Positions 39,401 through 52,619 are shown, counted from the first letter of the stretch. The stretch: DNA of 64,000 bases from Lumbricus terrestris (GCA_949752735.1 OX457036.1:82331005-82395004); one strand, 5' to 3'. Translations and numbers: made by a program. Notes: generated by a model from the sequence alone, not told the origin.

Positions 39401-40639
39401 GGAGTGTAGCTTGATGTTTCTGTTGGTCGGTGATATATTGTCTCTGGCAAATGGTGCAATTAGTTTCATGTCACATTAGACTCAGCAGTTCGCATTAGCC
39501 GGCCTTAGTAAACCTTAGCAATGCAAATGTTTATTTTAAGAAACGATGATCAACAGGGCCATCAGTATTCCCCGTGTGGCGTAACCCCTAAATCCCCTTA
39601 ATTCCCCCACTGCCTTTGGCCTGGCAAAGAAGACCGACCCCCACTGTTCTATTGCAGCGCCAAATTAACTATGCAAATTAGTGTCCTGCGTGCACCGCCT
39701 GCTTTAATCCGAACCGTATGGGGGTAGGATAAAGTGGGATGATGTGGGGCTTGTCGAGACTTATGTGACACTTATGAATCTGTCACCTTATAGTGCATTT
39801 GGAGAAATTATTGCTGGCCGTCCTGTCCTGCAGTCATCCCTATAGGATGAGGTCTGTGTCACGTCGTTGTGACAAGCGATTATGGAATGGACGATGGATA
39901 GAAGTTGAAGATGGTTCTTTGCGTGGATGACTCAGGATTAGCAATCGCAGACAATGTGGGCAGCTGGTGGACGTCAGAGGGCATGCGAATGCATCCTTTT
40001 GGCCACCACTAGACGTAGGTTTCGGTGCTTTAGGGGAGTACCCGTAGCGGTCAATCTAGGCTTGTGATAGTGCAGATCGGAAAGGATTATTTCCCAGCCG
40101 TGATACCGAGGTAGCGTTTGCCATCAAGTGCTAAAAGCTTTGTTATCTCAGATTACGCATAGGAAGGGTTTTTGAACATGTTCCTTGCTGTTTTATCTGC
40201 AAAGATAACAGCACTTAGATAACAGTAAAGATGACACAACAGTGGTCTAACTAACCTATCCTGCTTAGCAGACTATTTGCCTCAATGATTAGGGAACACG
40301 TTCATTGTCGTTCAGTCTACCTATCGACTCCAACCTATATTTGCAATTTAATCTGACCACTTCTCTCTTCAGCACTGCAGCTGTCGTATTAACCTGGGCA
40401 TTGGTAGTGTTCAATTTCATTTGGACTCGCAATCAACATTCGTAAAATTGTGACTGAGACTATTAGAGATTAAGCTGCAGGTGGAATAGAGAGTTTTAAA
40501 TAACTTTCCATCCTGCCAAGCGGCTTTCCATAAAAACATGCTTCAATTTCTTTGGTTTTGCTAGGTTAGTAGAACTTTTTCACTGACTGCATTGCAGTAG
40601 GTCTCTGTTCTGTAGTTAAGCTTTTTGTTCTTTTTTTTC

Positions 40640-40960
40640 TTTTTTCATAATTGTTTATGTCTCAACAGCGTTGAGCTTTTCAGTTTACAATTTTTTGTGT
40701 GTTTGTTTCTCCTCCGTCTCTCAGCATAAGTTGCTTGATTCTGTTTTGTCAGTTTTGTTAATCACTGTGTTGATTTTTGCATGATTTCGTCATGGCCACC
40801 TCACATCGTCAATTCATTATATTTATTAGTTGGTGTCCCTAGACAGCGGGATTATTTTATACCTTTAGGGCCCCCTTTTTGTAACCAATGTTCAAGATGT
40901 GTTAACCTGTTATACTTCGGTTGCAAATAAAACATTTGATTGATTGATTGATTGACTGTT
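40640..40960 (+). mobile_element. Retroelement 3' end with (TTGA)n tail
   Basis: GTTATACTTCGGTTGCAAAT followed by AAAACATTTGATTGATTGATTG is the layout of non-LTR retrotransposon 3' ends that finish in a short tandem repeat. No coding part is visible upstream. Confidence 0.5.
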
Positions 40961-42702
40961 TTTTCCAGTCTTCTACTGAAAGTCTGTATTGTTGCATTTC
41001 GATAAACCTTTCAATTTCTTTAGCATTCACCATTTCCTGCTGAACTTGACTGGAATCTATCTTTTCTTTATACAAACAGTTCAACACTAATCTTTTTCCA
41101 ACTGATTTGAATGGATTTCTTTACTACCTTGCCAGGAACGTAGAAAAATAATGACTGTTTAATAATAGGTCGCTTGTCATCATCATTATCACACATTAAA
41201 TACAACCAACACCTGTGCACGATGCAAGGTCAAGCTGGCTGCTTATAAGTAAGCATTTTAAGTGTGTCACCTTTTGTTTCAATTAGTTGGTCACGTGGGG
41301 ATTTTTTCTGAATGTTATGGATGGTTTTTGGACGTTTGTTGGGATCTTGCAGGCCACTGTAGACTCGTCCATCCTAAGGGGTTTCAGGTTAGTAATTGGA
41401 CAGCTAAGGCCAAGAGGGTCCTTGGATTGGTACTGCTTTGCAGCTGTAAGACTAATTGCCGGCCGCAAAGAATGTCGACCTTCACAAAGCAGTGGCTGAT
41501 TGATGCACAGATGCAGCACCTCTGTGACAGTTTGACTGCTTGATGGTGAAGTTTGTGTGCTACACGTGGCTTGTTGACTGTTTTTGCCGTCTGCTTCGAT
41601 GCATAAAATTAATGTCTACTATCAGCTCTGGTGGATGTACATTGTACAAGGCTGCTTGAATGGATCATGAAACTAGTGTCTTATGCAGTTGTACCGAACT
41701 ACCGACCAAATTAAATGTTATCTGCTTTCTATGTTAGGCGTAGCAAAGTACCAGGTAGAAGGGGTTTGTTTAGTTGAGTTATGTTTCATTTTATTTTACC
41801 AATGCTATCCTCATGGCTCCATATTTTGTATTGTGAATTCTTCGCTCTGCTAGCACGCTATATACCTATCACGTGATCCTGTATTGATCACTGCCCTTTA
41901 TGATTTGTTTTTATGTAAACCCATTATGCTTCCTACTCACTCAAAAATGGTTACCCTTTTGTATTCCGGATAAGTTTTAATGCCCACGCACAGAAACCAG
42001 TTTGATGACTGCTCGTGAATTTTATTCCGGTCGTGTGGTGCCAGAGAAATCCACCCCACGGGAATTGCGGAAGAGAGTTTTATGGTGGACGCCATTGTGC
42101 TTTATATTAGTTTGTTTTCTCCTTGATGGGCAGTCATTGTAAGTGGCAATAACATTGCAGATGTTATCAAACAAAATATAAGAATGCCAATACTCGTGAC
42201 CTGAGCACACCTGCAGCGAATCGCCTGCCTTCTAGTCCTCTTGTTGAATATGGCAAACTGTGAGGGATCATTCCATCACTAATAATAATGCATTTATGAA
42301 TACAGTCGCCACGTGTTGCCGCATACTTTTCTTTGCAGAATATTAGTTATAATAATTCCATTTGATTTCGTCTGACAGTTGAACTGATCTCTTGTGAATT
42401 CCCATCTAGTCCCATCTTGCCCACATGTGTTGGCATCCATATGTATGTAAGAAAAGGGGAGGTGCAGTACACACGCATTTAAAAGTAGTTATTGTTAAGA
42501 TGCCTAATTGTTGCACTTGGTGGGGGGATATCCTTTGAGGTGTAGGCTGCACACAGTCGTCAGAGGCATGATCCTGGAATTTAAGGATGCTTCTAAAGGA
42601 TGTTTTGGCGAAGGCATGGAATCACAATCTAATTCTAATGACTAGACCAAGATTGGTGTCTGGTCTTTTGTGTCATCTAGTATTGAAGCAGAGACCTGCT
42701 TG

Positions 42703-42764
<62 letters not shown>
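42703..42764. repeat. (TA)n tract, about 30 units
   Basis: Pure TA run. Confidence 0.95.
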
Positions 42765-42898
42765 CATGTGTTAGTGATCTCTTAAGTGTTCAATACAACT
42801 TCATCCTCTCAACTCAGGGTAGCTAGAACTGTATTTCACAAGTCTTATTTAAAGATGTGTATTTGTTTACACAAAATTCTCCTATTGTCTGTATAGAT

Positions 42899-43258
42899 CA
42901 GTGGTTCCCAACCTTTTTTGACTTGAGGGCCACTTTTTCTAAGTTGGAGGACACGAGGGCCACTTTTTCTTAGTTGAAGGGCATTAGGGGGCCACAAGGT
43001 TAGAATTGTATTAGCTAAAAGCATATAAAATTGTTATAATTGATTCAAAATATAATGTTTGATGTTATTTATCGACGTTAAAATAAAATAATTTGTAATA
43101 GAAAATAATAATGTGTTCTATCCTGTCCAAAGTGTTAATTTTTTCATATATTGTTGGTAATTCTTTGAGAGATGGGTCATTTTCTGAGGCCTGGCGGGCC
43201 ATTTTCTGAGACCTGGCGGGCCACTTTTGGCCCGTGGGCCACGGGTTGGGAACCGCTG
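42899..43258. mobile_element. hAT (Charlie-like) MITE with perfect 8-bp duplication
   Basis: The element starts CAGTGGTTCCCAACC and ends GGTTGGGAACCGCTG. The inverted ends differ at one base. GTATAGAT flanks both sides (42891-42898 and 43259-43266). The CAGTGGTTCCCAACC terminus is shared by animal hAT elements of the Charlie type. Inside, GGGCCAC words repeat. There is no transposase. Confidence 0.92.
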
Positions 43259-43689
43259 GTATAGATCTATATTCAATTATCCATGCATGTAGCTCGGCTG
43301 CTAGCAAGTCATCTGGGTAACTTATGAATATTTGCATCTTCTTATAGATGACAACTAGATTTGTTGAATTAAACGAAGATTTGTTGAATGACTTTTTCAT
43401 AAAGATTTCAATTACTATGTGTGTGAAATCTAACCATGCAATGACATGTTCTGTTTTAATTATTAGACTTGGACTAGAGTAGACTGTTAAAATTCTTCTG
43501 TTGTAGCAGTAAATTTGAGTTTTCTTTGTATTTGCAAAACTTCATAAATGGCTAAACCTCTACCTTTGGTTATACTGGTACCATACTCCATTTTCTGATT
43601 CATTATTTAAAATCCTATGCTCTACTATTCATTCATCATTGGTGGAAACTGGCTGAAAACAGACTGCAGTCTCTGTGTTGAATTCATGA

Positions 43690-43800
43690 TGGTAAATTTT
43701 TATAGCACCACTTCACCAGAAACTCCTCAGAGGCACTCCCAGTTTGACAACACCAAACTACGATTGCAAAGGAACTGTTTTCAAACACTTGCGGAAAGGG
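43690..43800 (-). repeat. SINE-like fragment
   Basis: TTTTTATAGCACCACTTCAC and CTCAGAGGCACTCCCAG match the fragment at 27335-27380 in order. Confidence 0.5.
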
Positions 43801-43969
43801 ACAATTTCATTACTGTATCAAAAAACCATTCAGCATTTGATATCCTGTGATAGAATTTGATATTATTTCTAACAGATTTTGATTTGTGGGAATACGAGAA
43901 TACCCAGTAGAAGTCTAAAATTGCTGGCATTTTAACGTTGTTTTACATTTTGGGCATTTTCTGTTTTAG

Positions 43970-44111
43970 AATTCGAAATGAAAAGCAGGGTGGCGCTTGG
44001 TGTCCAAAGGAAGAAGTGTCAAAGGAATCATTTGAATATTTACAGATTGATCTTGGGGAACTTAAAGTCATTACCATCATTGAAACACAAGGACACTTTG
44101 GCCATGGTCAG
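43970..44111 (+). CDS. DDR coding exon 3: DS domain core
   Basis: This exon encodes residues 60-107. The acceptor is TTCTGTTTTAG|A and the donor is CAG|GTAAGA. It contains GGAWCP (C71, pairing by homology with C175), then FEYLQIDLGEL and ITIIETQGHFGHGQ, which is the strand-loop pattern of every DDR discoidin domain. Position 67 is Gly where human DDR2 has Asp69. Position 102 is His where human DDR2 has Arg105. It ends in phase 0. Confidence 0.95.
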
Positions 44112-46249
44112 GTAAGACATGCACTTCAGCATGACATTTCATACCAGTGCTAACTTCTAAGTCATCACAACCATTCTCTTTAATAACTAGTATTGTCATC
44201 TGGTTTAATAATAGATGGTAAATTCTGTAACAATTGCTCATCAGAATGCAAGCAGAGCTCTAGTTTTTTTGGGATTAGATTAATTAGACATGCTCTAATC
44301 TAATCTAAAAACTGCTATTCTGCCAATGCTGGGTGCCGGTACTTGAGACACTGAACATTGGTCACTCCAAAACAATTATTTTAATTATGAATCAAGACAA
44401 TGACCATCAGCAAGGTCTAATTATTGTTAAACCATGCATATAAGGATTAGATAAACAAAGAAAAAAATTTAATTGAAACGTGAAGATATTTTTAAAAATA
44501 ATATTGAAGACATCAGTTCCAAACACAATAAGCAATTAATAGACAGCAAAGAATTTTGCTACAAAACGAGAATCTTTTCAAAAATTGTTGCTTGCGTGAG
44601 TGTAACATTGGCATTGCGTGAAATTTTTAAAACATTCGTGCTTCACAAATTTTGTGTGTCGTAGCACTGGTCAGACATTGATGGATTGATTTTGCCGATT
44701 GATTTCAAGTGGATTTAATTAGTTGGATTAGAGATCAGATTAGTCAATTGTAATTCCATTTTGCATGTTACCCTGTTGTTACTGGATCAGATTGGGGCCA
44801 CTGCCCACAAAGCTTTACACGACAGAACCTGGCGGTCAGTTTGACATCTTGTCGGGAATTGCAGTTCCAATAACCCCGTGGAAAGTACTGGAGGAAGTGC
44901 TTTGAGCAGAGGGCAAGCACTGTCCGGGGAGCGCTTACGTTCTGATGAACTACTATTGATTGAAGTCCAATTGATGCAGAACTGTGGCATGGTTGAGATG
45001 AGATGCAGCTCCGGTACGTTAAGAAACTGAAGACAGGACTCATCATCAGATGAGCATATTGTGCATAGCAGCAGACAACGGATCACAAGGGAAACAGAAC
45101 TGACAGAGGCAGTTTTATTGCCGTTGTTATTATCATCTTTATTGTTATTGTTGTTGTCATTGTTTTATGTCACTGCACTGTTTGGCATACCATTGAGTTG
45201 CCATTGCCATTGTCTTTTGTTGTTGTATGCACACAGGTTCCTTATAATTATAGTTCGTGTGTACTGGTGACTCTTGTATGATTTACAAATTTTTTCAGCT
45301 GCTGGAATGGGAGAGTTTTTGAAACACTGAAGATAAATTTTTCCCTTAGGTGCAAACCAGTTTAGCTACTGAAGAACCGCTTTAGCATTGGTTGGTTGGT
45401 TGTCATGATGACTGATTGCTTGCTTGGATGTCAGCTGTTCACCTCCACATCATCAGGATGCAGACAATATGCTTTAAGCATCTGCTTAAACGTTAATGAG
45501 AACTAATTAGGTGTTGGCCACCAGTCGACAGCTGCTGTTGTGTTGGCGCCTTCTCTGACAAAAGGTCCTCCTATCCGATGCTCCCCAGATCCCACTCACT
45601 GCATAGGAGGAATACGGTAGTTGTCAACAGAGCCACATAATAAATGACGAACTACTTTCCTACATAAGGTGCAAACAGCTGCTTGCAATGTAGGTGTCCC
45701 TGTTTGGCAGCTGAAAGCAGCTAGATGAGATGGTTCGATATAATATATAAAAGAACTGATGATGGAAAGAAAAGTTGCTATTTGGAGAAGTAGAAGGAGA
45801 AAATAGTGAATCTATAATAATAGGCTGAACATAATATGCATCTTGGTTTGCCTGGCTTGGCAGGATTTCTCAGTTCATGTCCCAGTATTCTGATAAAAAA
45901 TATGTTTTAATGATGTTGTGGTCATTAACCCCTTTCGTGTGCGGAACGTAATATTACGTTTGCGCCAAACCGGACGTCATTGTGGGGAACGTAATATTAC
46001 GTTTTCATTAGCCTTTGACTTCCACGCACTGTGATGGCCGTAATATTACGTTCTAACATCGTTTTTGCGTTTTGATTCGGTAGATGACAGCAGTGGTTAG
46101 TAAAATTTCGACAAACAACAGCAGCTTTTGGTGTATTTACTCTTCAACATCGTCGGACACACTTCCGAATTTTGTTGTGGACTTCGGGCGAATATCTATT
46201 CATATTACTGTTTTATTATACAACAATCTGACTTTTTTTAGTGACAGTT

Positions 46250-46545
46250 ATGTCTAATACGGAGACTTTGAATAAAAAAAGAAAGCTCAGCGCCGCTGAA
46301 CTAGCTGCTGCTTTGCAACATATTACAAATTCTGACGAGGAAGATCTTATAGATTCTGATGATGATGAAAGTTCCGAAGATGAGTTAGAAGGTGACGATG
46401 AAGACAGTGACAACACTGTTGATTACGATGTGGGTGTGGATGATGATGAACAACATCACGACTGAATAACTGGACGGACACTAATTCGGGTGAGATAAAG
46501 GTGCTTCTGGCACTAATTCTCTATCAAGGTATACCTCCCCGAATT
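46250..46545 (+). pseudogene. piggyBac transposase remnant
   Basis: ATG at 46250 opens a 71-codon frame: a basic start (KKRKLSAAELAAAL) and then a run of Asp/Glu/Ser, as in the N-terminus of piggyBac transposases. It stops at 46463-46465. In another frame from 46468, the peptide NWTDTNSGEIKVLLALILYQ follows, which resembles the beginning of the piggyBac catalytic domain. The catalytic aspartates and the cysteine-rich C-terminus are absent. The frame change marks an internal deletion or frameshift. It cannot encode a working transposase. Confidence 0.75.
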
Positions 46546-46589
46546 TTGACCTGGCACCGGAAGGAAAACAGCAGCTCTGGCTATTGCGG

Positions 46590-46690
46590 ACTTGATTTGA
46601 TATAGCGCCGGTGAATAAGCTGGTCTCCCTGACGTGGCTTTTGTGGGCGCTGAGAAATTCTCGAAGATTTACATTACATTACATTAGTCC
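46590..46690 (-). repeat. SINE-like piece nested in the piggyBac element
   Basis: GATTTGATATAGCGCCGGTG then AATAAGCTGGT and GGCTTTTGTGGGCGCTGAGA. A relative at 47027-47080 has GAATAAGCTGGTGGCC and GGCTTTTGAGTGGTGCTGTA. Confidence 0.5.
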
Positions 46691-47419
46691 AGAAACCGGA
46701 AAGTGCAATGCATTGGAGTACCAAACCTGGGAGAAATAATTCCACAATGACGGCGGGTTTAGAAAAATTTAATTCCACACGAAAGGGGTTAATAATAAAA
46801 TAGAGCTGAAATGCGTGTTTGTCTGTTAAGCTGTTTCTCAGTGCATTGGCAGATGGTCCCTGGCTGAAAACCAGACATGTCTTTCATGGCTGGTGCAGCC
46901 AGAGTATGGTCACCATTTAAGATCGCTTGAGTGAGGACGCTGCCGCTATGGATTATGCTACAATGGCAAGGCCAGGAGTCACCGCTATAGGCCGCCACAT
47001 TTCTTTTGTTCCTCAGTATGTAGGGCTCTTGAATAAGCTGGTGGCCTGCGCTTGGCTTTTGAGTGGTGCTGTAGAGATTTTGAGAATACGATTATGAATA
47101 TGATATAGATTAAATGCTTTGTCAGAGGTCGTTTGATTTCAAAAAGTACATTGAACTGAAGATATCAAAATGAGCAGAAGAGACCATGGTGGCAGGAGAG
47201 ACCATGGTGGTAGGAGAGAGCACAGTGAGCACAAGAGAAGGCAGTTAGCAGAAAGGAGCAAGTGAATAGAATAGTGCTGTACAGTCAAGAGAAAAGATCT
47301 CATTGAGCAGTTCTAAGAGAGAACAGTTCTAGAGCCGAACAATTGTTTTTTTATCATCTTAAGAACAGCTTACTTGTTGGTTAATGTTAAGCACTGCAGG
47401 TGTTTTTTTAATATATAAA

Positions 47420-48015
47420 ATTGAGCAAAAAAGTTTTTAAAATTAGTTTAATTCCTGATCAGTAAACTATATTTCTGCACTCTGAATTAACCTTTAAATT
47501 CTAGACAACTTTATTTCTACAAAAGCTTAAACGCTAGGCTACTGTTTATTTCACTGTTCAAAGCTTGTTGCAATCTTTGCTTTTCCATCAGCATTTATCA
47601 TAAATACAAAATAATTGCTTCCATGCAAAAGTTTTTCACATTATCATTGTTTACAATTTTGTTTACTCTTGAAATGTATTGTACTTAAAATTGTAACTTA
47701 TAATGGCCTAAGAAGTTTATATCAAAATAGTTATTCGTTATTAATAACTATTCATTATTAGTTCAAAATAACTATTATAAATTTAATTTCTTGTAGGGAC
47801 TTATTTCTCAAATGATGACGTTAGACAATTAAATAATTATACTAGTTAGCTGAATCCTTAAAGATACGGTGAAAACGTAGGAAATATCAGTAAAGAATAA
47901 ATTTAAGGAAAATGATAACAGACTGTAAATAAATAAAAATGTTACATGAAAAATTTAAAAAATGGAATGAAAAATAAAAAACGAATTTTTTTAACAAATA
48001 TAAAAAACGATTTTT
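47420..48015. repeat. AT-rich interspersed repeat, copy 2
   Basis: It matches copy 1 (20850-21750) at TATTGTACTTAA, GGCCTAAGAAGTTTATATCA and GCTGAATCCTT. Its left part (CATCAGCATTTATCATAAAT) matches the third copy near 52400. Confidence 0.7.
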
Positions 48016-48026
48016 TTAAACAACTA

Positions 48027-48103
48027 TGATATATATGTATTATATATGTATATATTATATATATGTATTATGTGTATATATAATGTATATATATATATAT
48101 ATT
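48027..48103. repeat. TA-rich microsatellite
   Basis: Irregular TATATGTA/TATA run. Confidence 0.85.
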
Positions 48104-48970
48104 CCATGGGCATTCATATAGCGCCATCGCAGAGCGCCGCAGAGGTCATCTGTAAAGTCGTGCAGAAAGTCATAGACGACTGTGTGAGCTTGTCTTGGTT
48201 TTCATTTCTCGTCGGGGACACTGAGGAATGTGTTGCTTTTGTGCTGCGTGAGATTGCAAGGGATCGGAACATTACGTCAGGCGACCGACGCTGTTGTTCG
48301 CTTCGTGGAAGGACCGGGGGGGGGGAGGAGACGGGGGACTGCTGCAATCAGATGGGAACATATGTCAGAAGTTGAATCGTAGGTCGACTGTCAGAAGGGG
48401 CTTGTAATTATATTAGTCGCTTTTTCGTTATGTCGTCATGTTTACTGCCCTCTATTTTCGCTCTTTCCACGCCCCGACATGAGCTTTCAGGACGTTTTAT
48501 CGCTAGTTCCACCGAAGTAAGGCCTCTTGCCAGTTTTACGCATAAACCATGCACCGAGGACGTTAAAAGGAGACGTTATTATGCCACATAGGAATTTATT
48601 CGTAGGAAATAAGCCGCTCTGCTTTTCGCCAGTGTTCGTCTTTATTACGGTTAATGGGAATTAGCTAATAAACACTAGATGTCGGCAGCATTCATTCATT
48701 AGCCAGCCAACACAATCCAATGACCTGATTGGGATTTTATGTTCGGAGCTGTTGCGTGCCGCCCTCTGGGGTCCAAGTGCTAAGCTACGGTGGAACGACG
48801 ACAATGCTGGTGCCACAGATCACTGCATTGACTGCGATCATCGGAGTTTAGCTGGTTAGTCGTCGTGTCCATCTGTGGGTGGATGGCATCATGCCAGTCG
48901 TATATTGAACAGGTATCCATTGTTGGCGTTTCATGCACATAGCATTGATACATTATGCAATAGATATGCA

Positions 48971-49022
48971 TTGTGTGTGTGTGGTTGTGTGTGTGTGTGT
49001 CTGTGTCTGTGTGTGCGTGTTT
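48971..49022. repeat. (GT)n tract
   Basis: GT units broken by single substitutions. Confidence 0.85.
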
Positions 49023-49865
49023 GAGTTACGCTGTCATGACCGTGGGTAACTAAATCGCTTGCTATCGGTATATAGCCTACTGTAAAATTCATAAGTACCA
49101 GTATGGGCTGTTGGGATCTGTTGGTATGTACATGTTTACTTTCATGGAAAAAGCAAGTTTTTAGTTTTGCCATTGCCTATCTGTTGAGTTAAATTTCAAC
49201 CATATGTATACACTCAAAATTATCATCAATAAAAAGGTAAACAAAGATCATTAGAACTTTTTTTTAATTTACAGCTTCTATTACAAATTTTCTTATATTA
49301 TGTGACCTTTAAACAAAATAATTTGGGTAAAATAATAGCTTTAAGTTCGAATAGCTTAAAGTTGGTTTAATAAAAAAAACTTTATTTGCACAGGCGATAT
49401 ATTTTATACTTTACATGTTGCAGAATCGTCGGTCTTATGCTGTTCAAAGTGAATTATATAATTAATATATATTAATGTATATTTATACGGGTATATGTAT
49501 TTATCATTGGGAAAGGTGTCATATGATTTTCAGCTGTTATTGTAATAATTCATTTTATAAATGTATATAAGATCTTTTTTTATATCTTCTAAGACATTTC
49601 ATTAGTAAAAAGTTGATGAAATTATTTTTTCTCTAGTAATTTTCACTGACACTTTTATATTTTCACTGACACTTTTCTATGCTAATGTAGTGCATAGATT
49701 TCTTTTGTTGTATTGTACAAGGCCACAACAGTGTATTATGCCACTTTTAAACGTTAAAGACATGCTTACGATATAAATATATACAATGAAGACTTCTTCA
49801 GATAAGAATGTCAGTCCCACTCACCTTGCTGCAAGGCCAGCACTCTTCCAGCCAGCTACTATGCT

Positions 49866-49978
49866 TGTATAGTATATATATATATATATGTATGTATATG
49901 TGTGTGTATAAATATATATGCATATATATGCCTGTATATATATGATTATATGTGTGTATAAGTATATATATATTATAT
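49866..49978. repeat. TA/TG-rich microsatellite
   Basis: Several TATATA and TGTGTG blocks in a row. Confidence 0.85.
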
Positions 49979-49999
49979 GGCAGTTTCTGTGGAGCCTTT

Positions 50000-51010
50000 T
50001 AAGGACCTTAGAGAGGCGCCACAGACTTTATGGTGTTTGTCATTTCCTTAATCTTCGCAATCGTTCTCTTAGTTCACTTGCATCATCGTCGGCTTCGCTG
50101 TGTCTTCATTGAGTTACTGTTGGCCGTCGTCGTTGTCGTCGTCGCTTTTTCTTCCTTTCCCTTTTCCCTATTTCCTGCTTATGGCGCTAATCCTTCGTCG
50201 GGTGGTCCTCCTCCTTCGCCGATATATCCACTGAGTCGGTGAAAGCCGTTCAATACTTAGACGACTTGATTGACAGCAGCTTAGAGCTGCATGTTTCGTT
50301 TCAAAGGCAAAATCTCCGTGTCTACGGTGGCTGCGACGGCGGCGGCATATCACCTATCCATTAATCATCGTTACCTGTGCCCTTACGTGACACTGACAGC
50401 CAAACAGATTCGTGTGTGTCGACTGTGAGCCACGTGAGCGACGACGACGTTCAGACGAAGGAGGACCAGACCACCTCTCGCAGCAGCAGCAGAGGAACAC
50501 ACGGCGAAATTTATCGCAGCACGCGAACGACGGGTCTTGTAATCGTGCTTATTATGAAGCAGCAGCGGTGGCTGATGATGATGGGCTTGTGTTTGGCTGG
50601 ACTCCTCCTCCGGTCAAGGATGAGGCTGGCTCGGTGGCTCGATGGACGACGGCTGTGTCCTCTGAAGCTGCCAGGACACCCATGAAAGTGCACACCCATC
50701 TACACGTCGTACATTGATTATCGTCGTCCGCAGTGCCAACAGCAGTGCCAGCATCTCAGAGGATGATGATGATACCCTGGCCACCGCTGCCGCCGCATCT
50801 ACGGATTCGCTGTCAAATTTGTCGCTAGCCTGTCAATCGGTCGAACTGCTTCTTCCTCTGAAGCCTTTGCCGGAGTTAATTGTAATCTGGCTTACGAGCG
50901 AAACAACGACATCACTGCTGCTGGTGCTGATGCTGCTGCTGTTGGTGCTGTTGGTGCTACTGGGCAGATCAATTAGGCGATGTCTGCGCTTCCGGAACAG
51001 CTAACATTCA
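50000..51010. other. CpG-rich stretch in intron 3
   Basis: About 1 kb with many CGTCGT, GACGACGACG and GCCGCCGC words. Three plus frames of about 65-100 codons overlap (for example 50377-50685, 50412-50717 and 50714-51004), one with a hydrophobic LLLVLMLLLLVLLVLLG run near 50917-50967. None matches a family I know. It may be an internal promoter or CpG island, or a very short host gene inside the intron. Confidence 0.4.
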
Positions 51011-52099
51011 TCAACCGCTTCGGCCATGAATTTTGCCGTAATGTAATAGTGCCTCAGAATTTTAGTGTCTATTTACGTCCTTTTGTGTCCGGTGTACATC
51101 AATTTCTGTTCAGGTGCGTGTGTACCGTGCAGATTAATTAGGCACGATTTTGCTGAAAATTATCTTGGGCTCTGTTGAGTAGAACTAGGCAAATAAATTT
51201 TTTTATGGTAATTGCTCAATTAGTATCGAAAATTGTTATTTAGTGAATGTTGGTCTGATCTAATATTATATAATTCCTGTGTTTTTCGACAGTTTTAATG
51301 CTTATGCTTAAGTGTGGAGAGCATAACGCCGTGAGCGTTGGCAGTAGGCATTCAAGTTTAAATATCGTTTTCATACCCATAGACGTTCTCATGACAATTT
51401 GTTTCAATGGAGATTTCAAATTGGTCAATAATGCCTTCTGTCCCAATAGAGCCGGATTGCCACAAAATTTATGAGCTCCTTAAAGAAGATTTTTCTGCTG
51501 CAAGCATCAGAAGCCTAAATTGGAAATGGATTTATTTCCAAAAGTGAGATTAAATTGACTATTTTTTTAAATTTATGATTAGAGATGTAGCTTTCATTTA
51601 ACTTAATGTACTGGTGCAATGTGGTACATAGGCCTACCTGTCTTTTGCACTTGAAGCTTGTGAAAGGAAATAGAAGTCAATAGTTCATTGCGGCGGTGGA
51701 CTTGTACATCCAATGCATCTCAAGAGGATGTTGTGAATATTTCCCTGACGTGAGTCGTGGGGAGGAGGCAGTCGGATCTGTGATGCAGAAGTGTTGCATG
51801 GCATTCAGATGGGCTTCAAATGCTGATCTTTGCTTCCGAACCTGAGGCGTCGTTTTTTTATTGATCTTATTCCTGCAATGCAGATGATGTTGCTCGCGAA
51901 GCTTACAGGCCCTGTCGGCGACGCAAAGGCCAGGCCGTGAATTGAGTTGGGGATAACTTACCGTAAGCGGGGAATCTGAGTACAGTAAGGTGAATGGGGT
52001 CCGTTTCCTGTTGCATTTCATTGTATCTATGTTGAAAATGTCTGATCAAGCAGAAACATTTCTGATCACGTTTCGACGATTCAAATACATTTACCGGTA

Positions 52100-52597
52100 C
52101 CTTGGGTTTGGTGGTGATCTTTTTAAAATTAATCGACTAATCTCCAAAATTTAACTTTTAAATTGATTAATTGAATAATTGAATTAATTTGATTAAATTC
52201 AATTTTTGGTATATCTTTTGCAAAGTGTGAAAAACTGTTGAGTTATTAAAGTTATTAAGTTTGTTACAAACTTGCTTTCTATAAAATACTTAAATCATTT
52301 CCAATGCTGAAGGTGATACGTCAGCGATATGTTTGAACTACGGCAGTCACACTCTTTGTCTCAATTATAGTCAGTTAATTTTGCTGCCATCTTCAACCTT
52401 CACATCAGCATTTATCTTAAATGCAAAATTATCGCTTAATTTCCATTCAAAATTTCACTTTGTCTCTGTGTTTCATCTGGGCAATTGGACATCATGAAAA
52501 GAGTAGGAAAATTAATCGAATAAGTCAAAATTTATCGATTAAAACTTTTTAGTGATTGAACGAGTAATTAGTTGCTGAAATCTGCAGCCCTAATGTA
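52100..52597. mobile_element. Decayed hAT-like element, copy 3 of the AT-rich repeat
   Basis: The right end, read on the minus strand, starts TTAGGGCTGCAGATTTCAGC, a usual hAT-like terminus. The interior CATCAGCATTTATC-TTAAATGCAAAAT matches 47590-47620. The left end cannot be placed. Confidence 0.5.
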
Positions 52598-52619
52598 TTT
52601 ATTTAGTACTGACGGCGGT

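Larger units (their letters stand above)
25536..43969 (+). other. DDR intron 2 (about 18.4 kb)
   Basis: The intron runs from GTCAGT at 25536 to CTGTTTTAG at 43969. Stretches without any recognised feature are about 25720-26520, 26680-27320, 27410-27960, 28000-28380, 28860-29320, 29370-32000, 32480-34960, 35010-36360, 36490-40640, 40970-42700 and 43260-43690. Open frames there (for example 29839-30087, 30542-30838 and 33583-33903) match no family I know and lack exon borders consistent with the DDR reading frame. Confidence 0.85.
45929..46788 (+). mobile_element. Non-autonomous piggyBac element
   Basis: The element is 860 bp, begins CCCCTTTCGTGTG and ends CACACGAAAGGGG, with TTAA on both sides (45925-45928 and 46789-46792). 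TTAA targets with CCC ends define piggyBac. Three copies of the palindromic word CGTAATATTACG lie near the left end (45956-46060). An acidic N-terminal transposase frame and a short piece of the catalytic-domain start remain; most of the transposase is missing. A SINE-like piece (46595-46690) seems nested in the right half. Confidence 0.9.
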
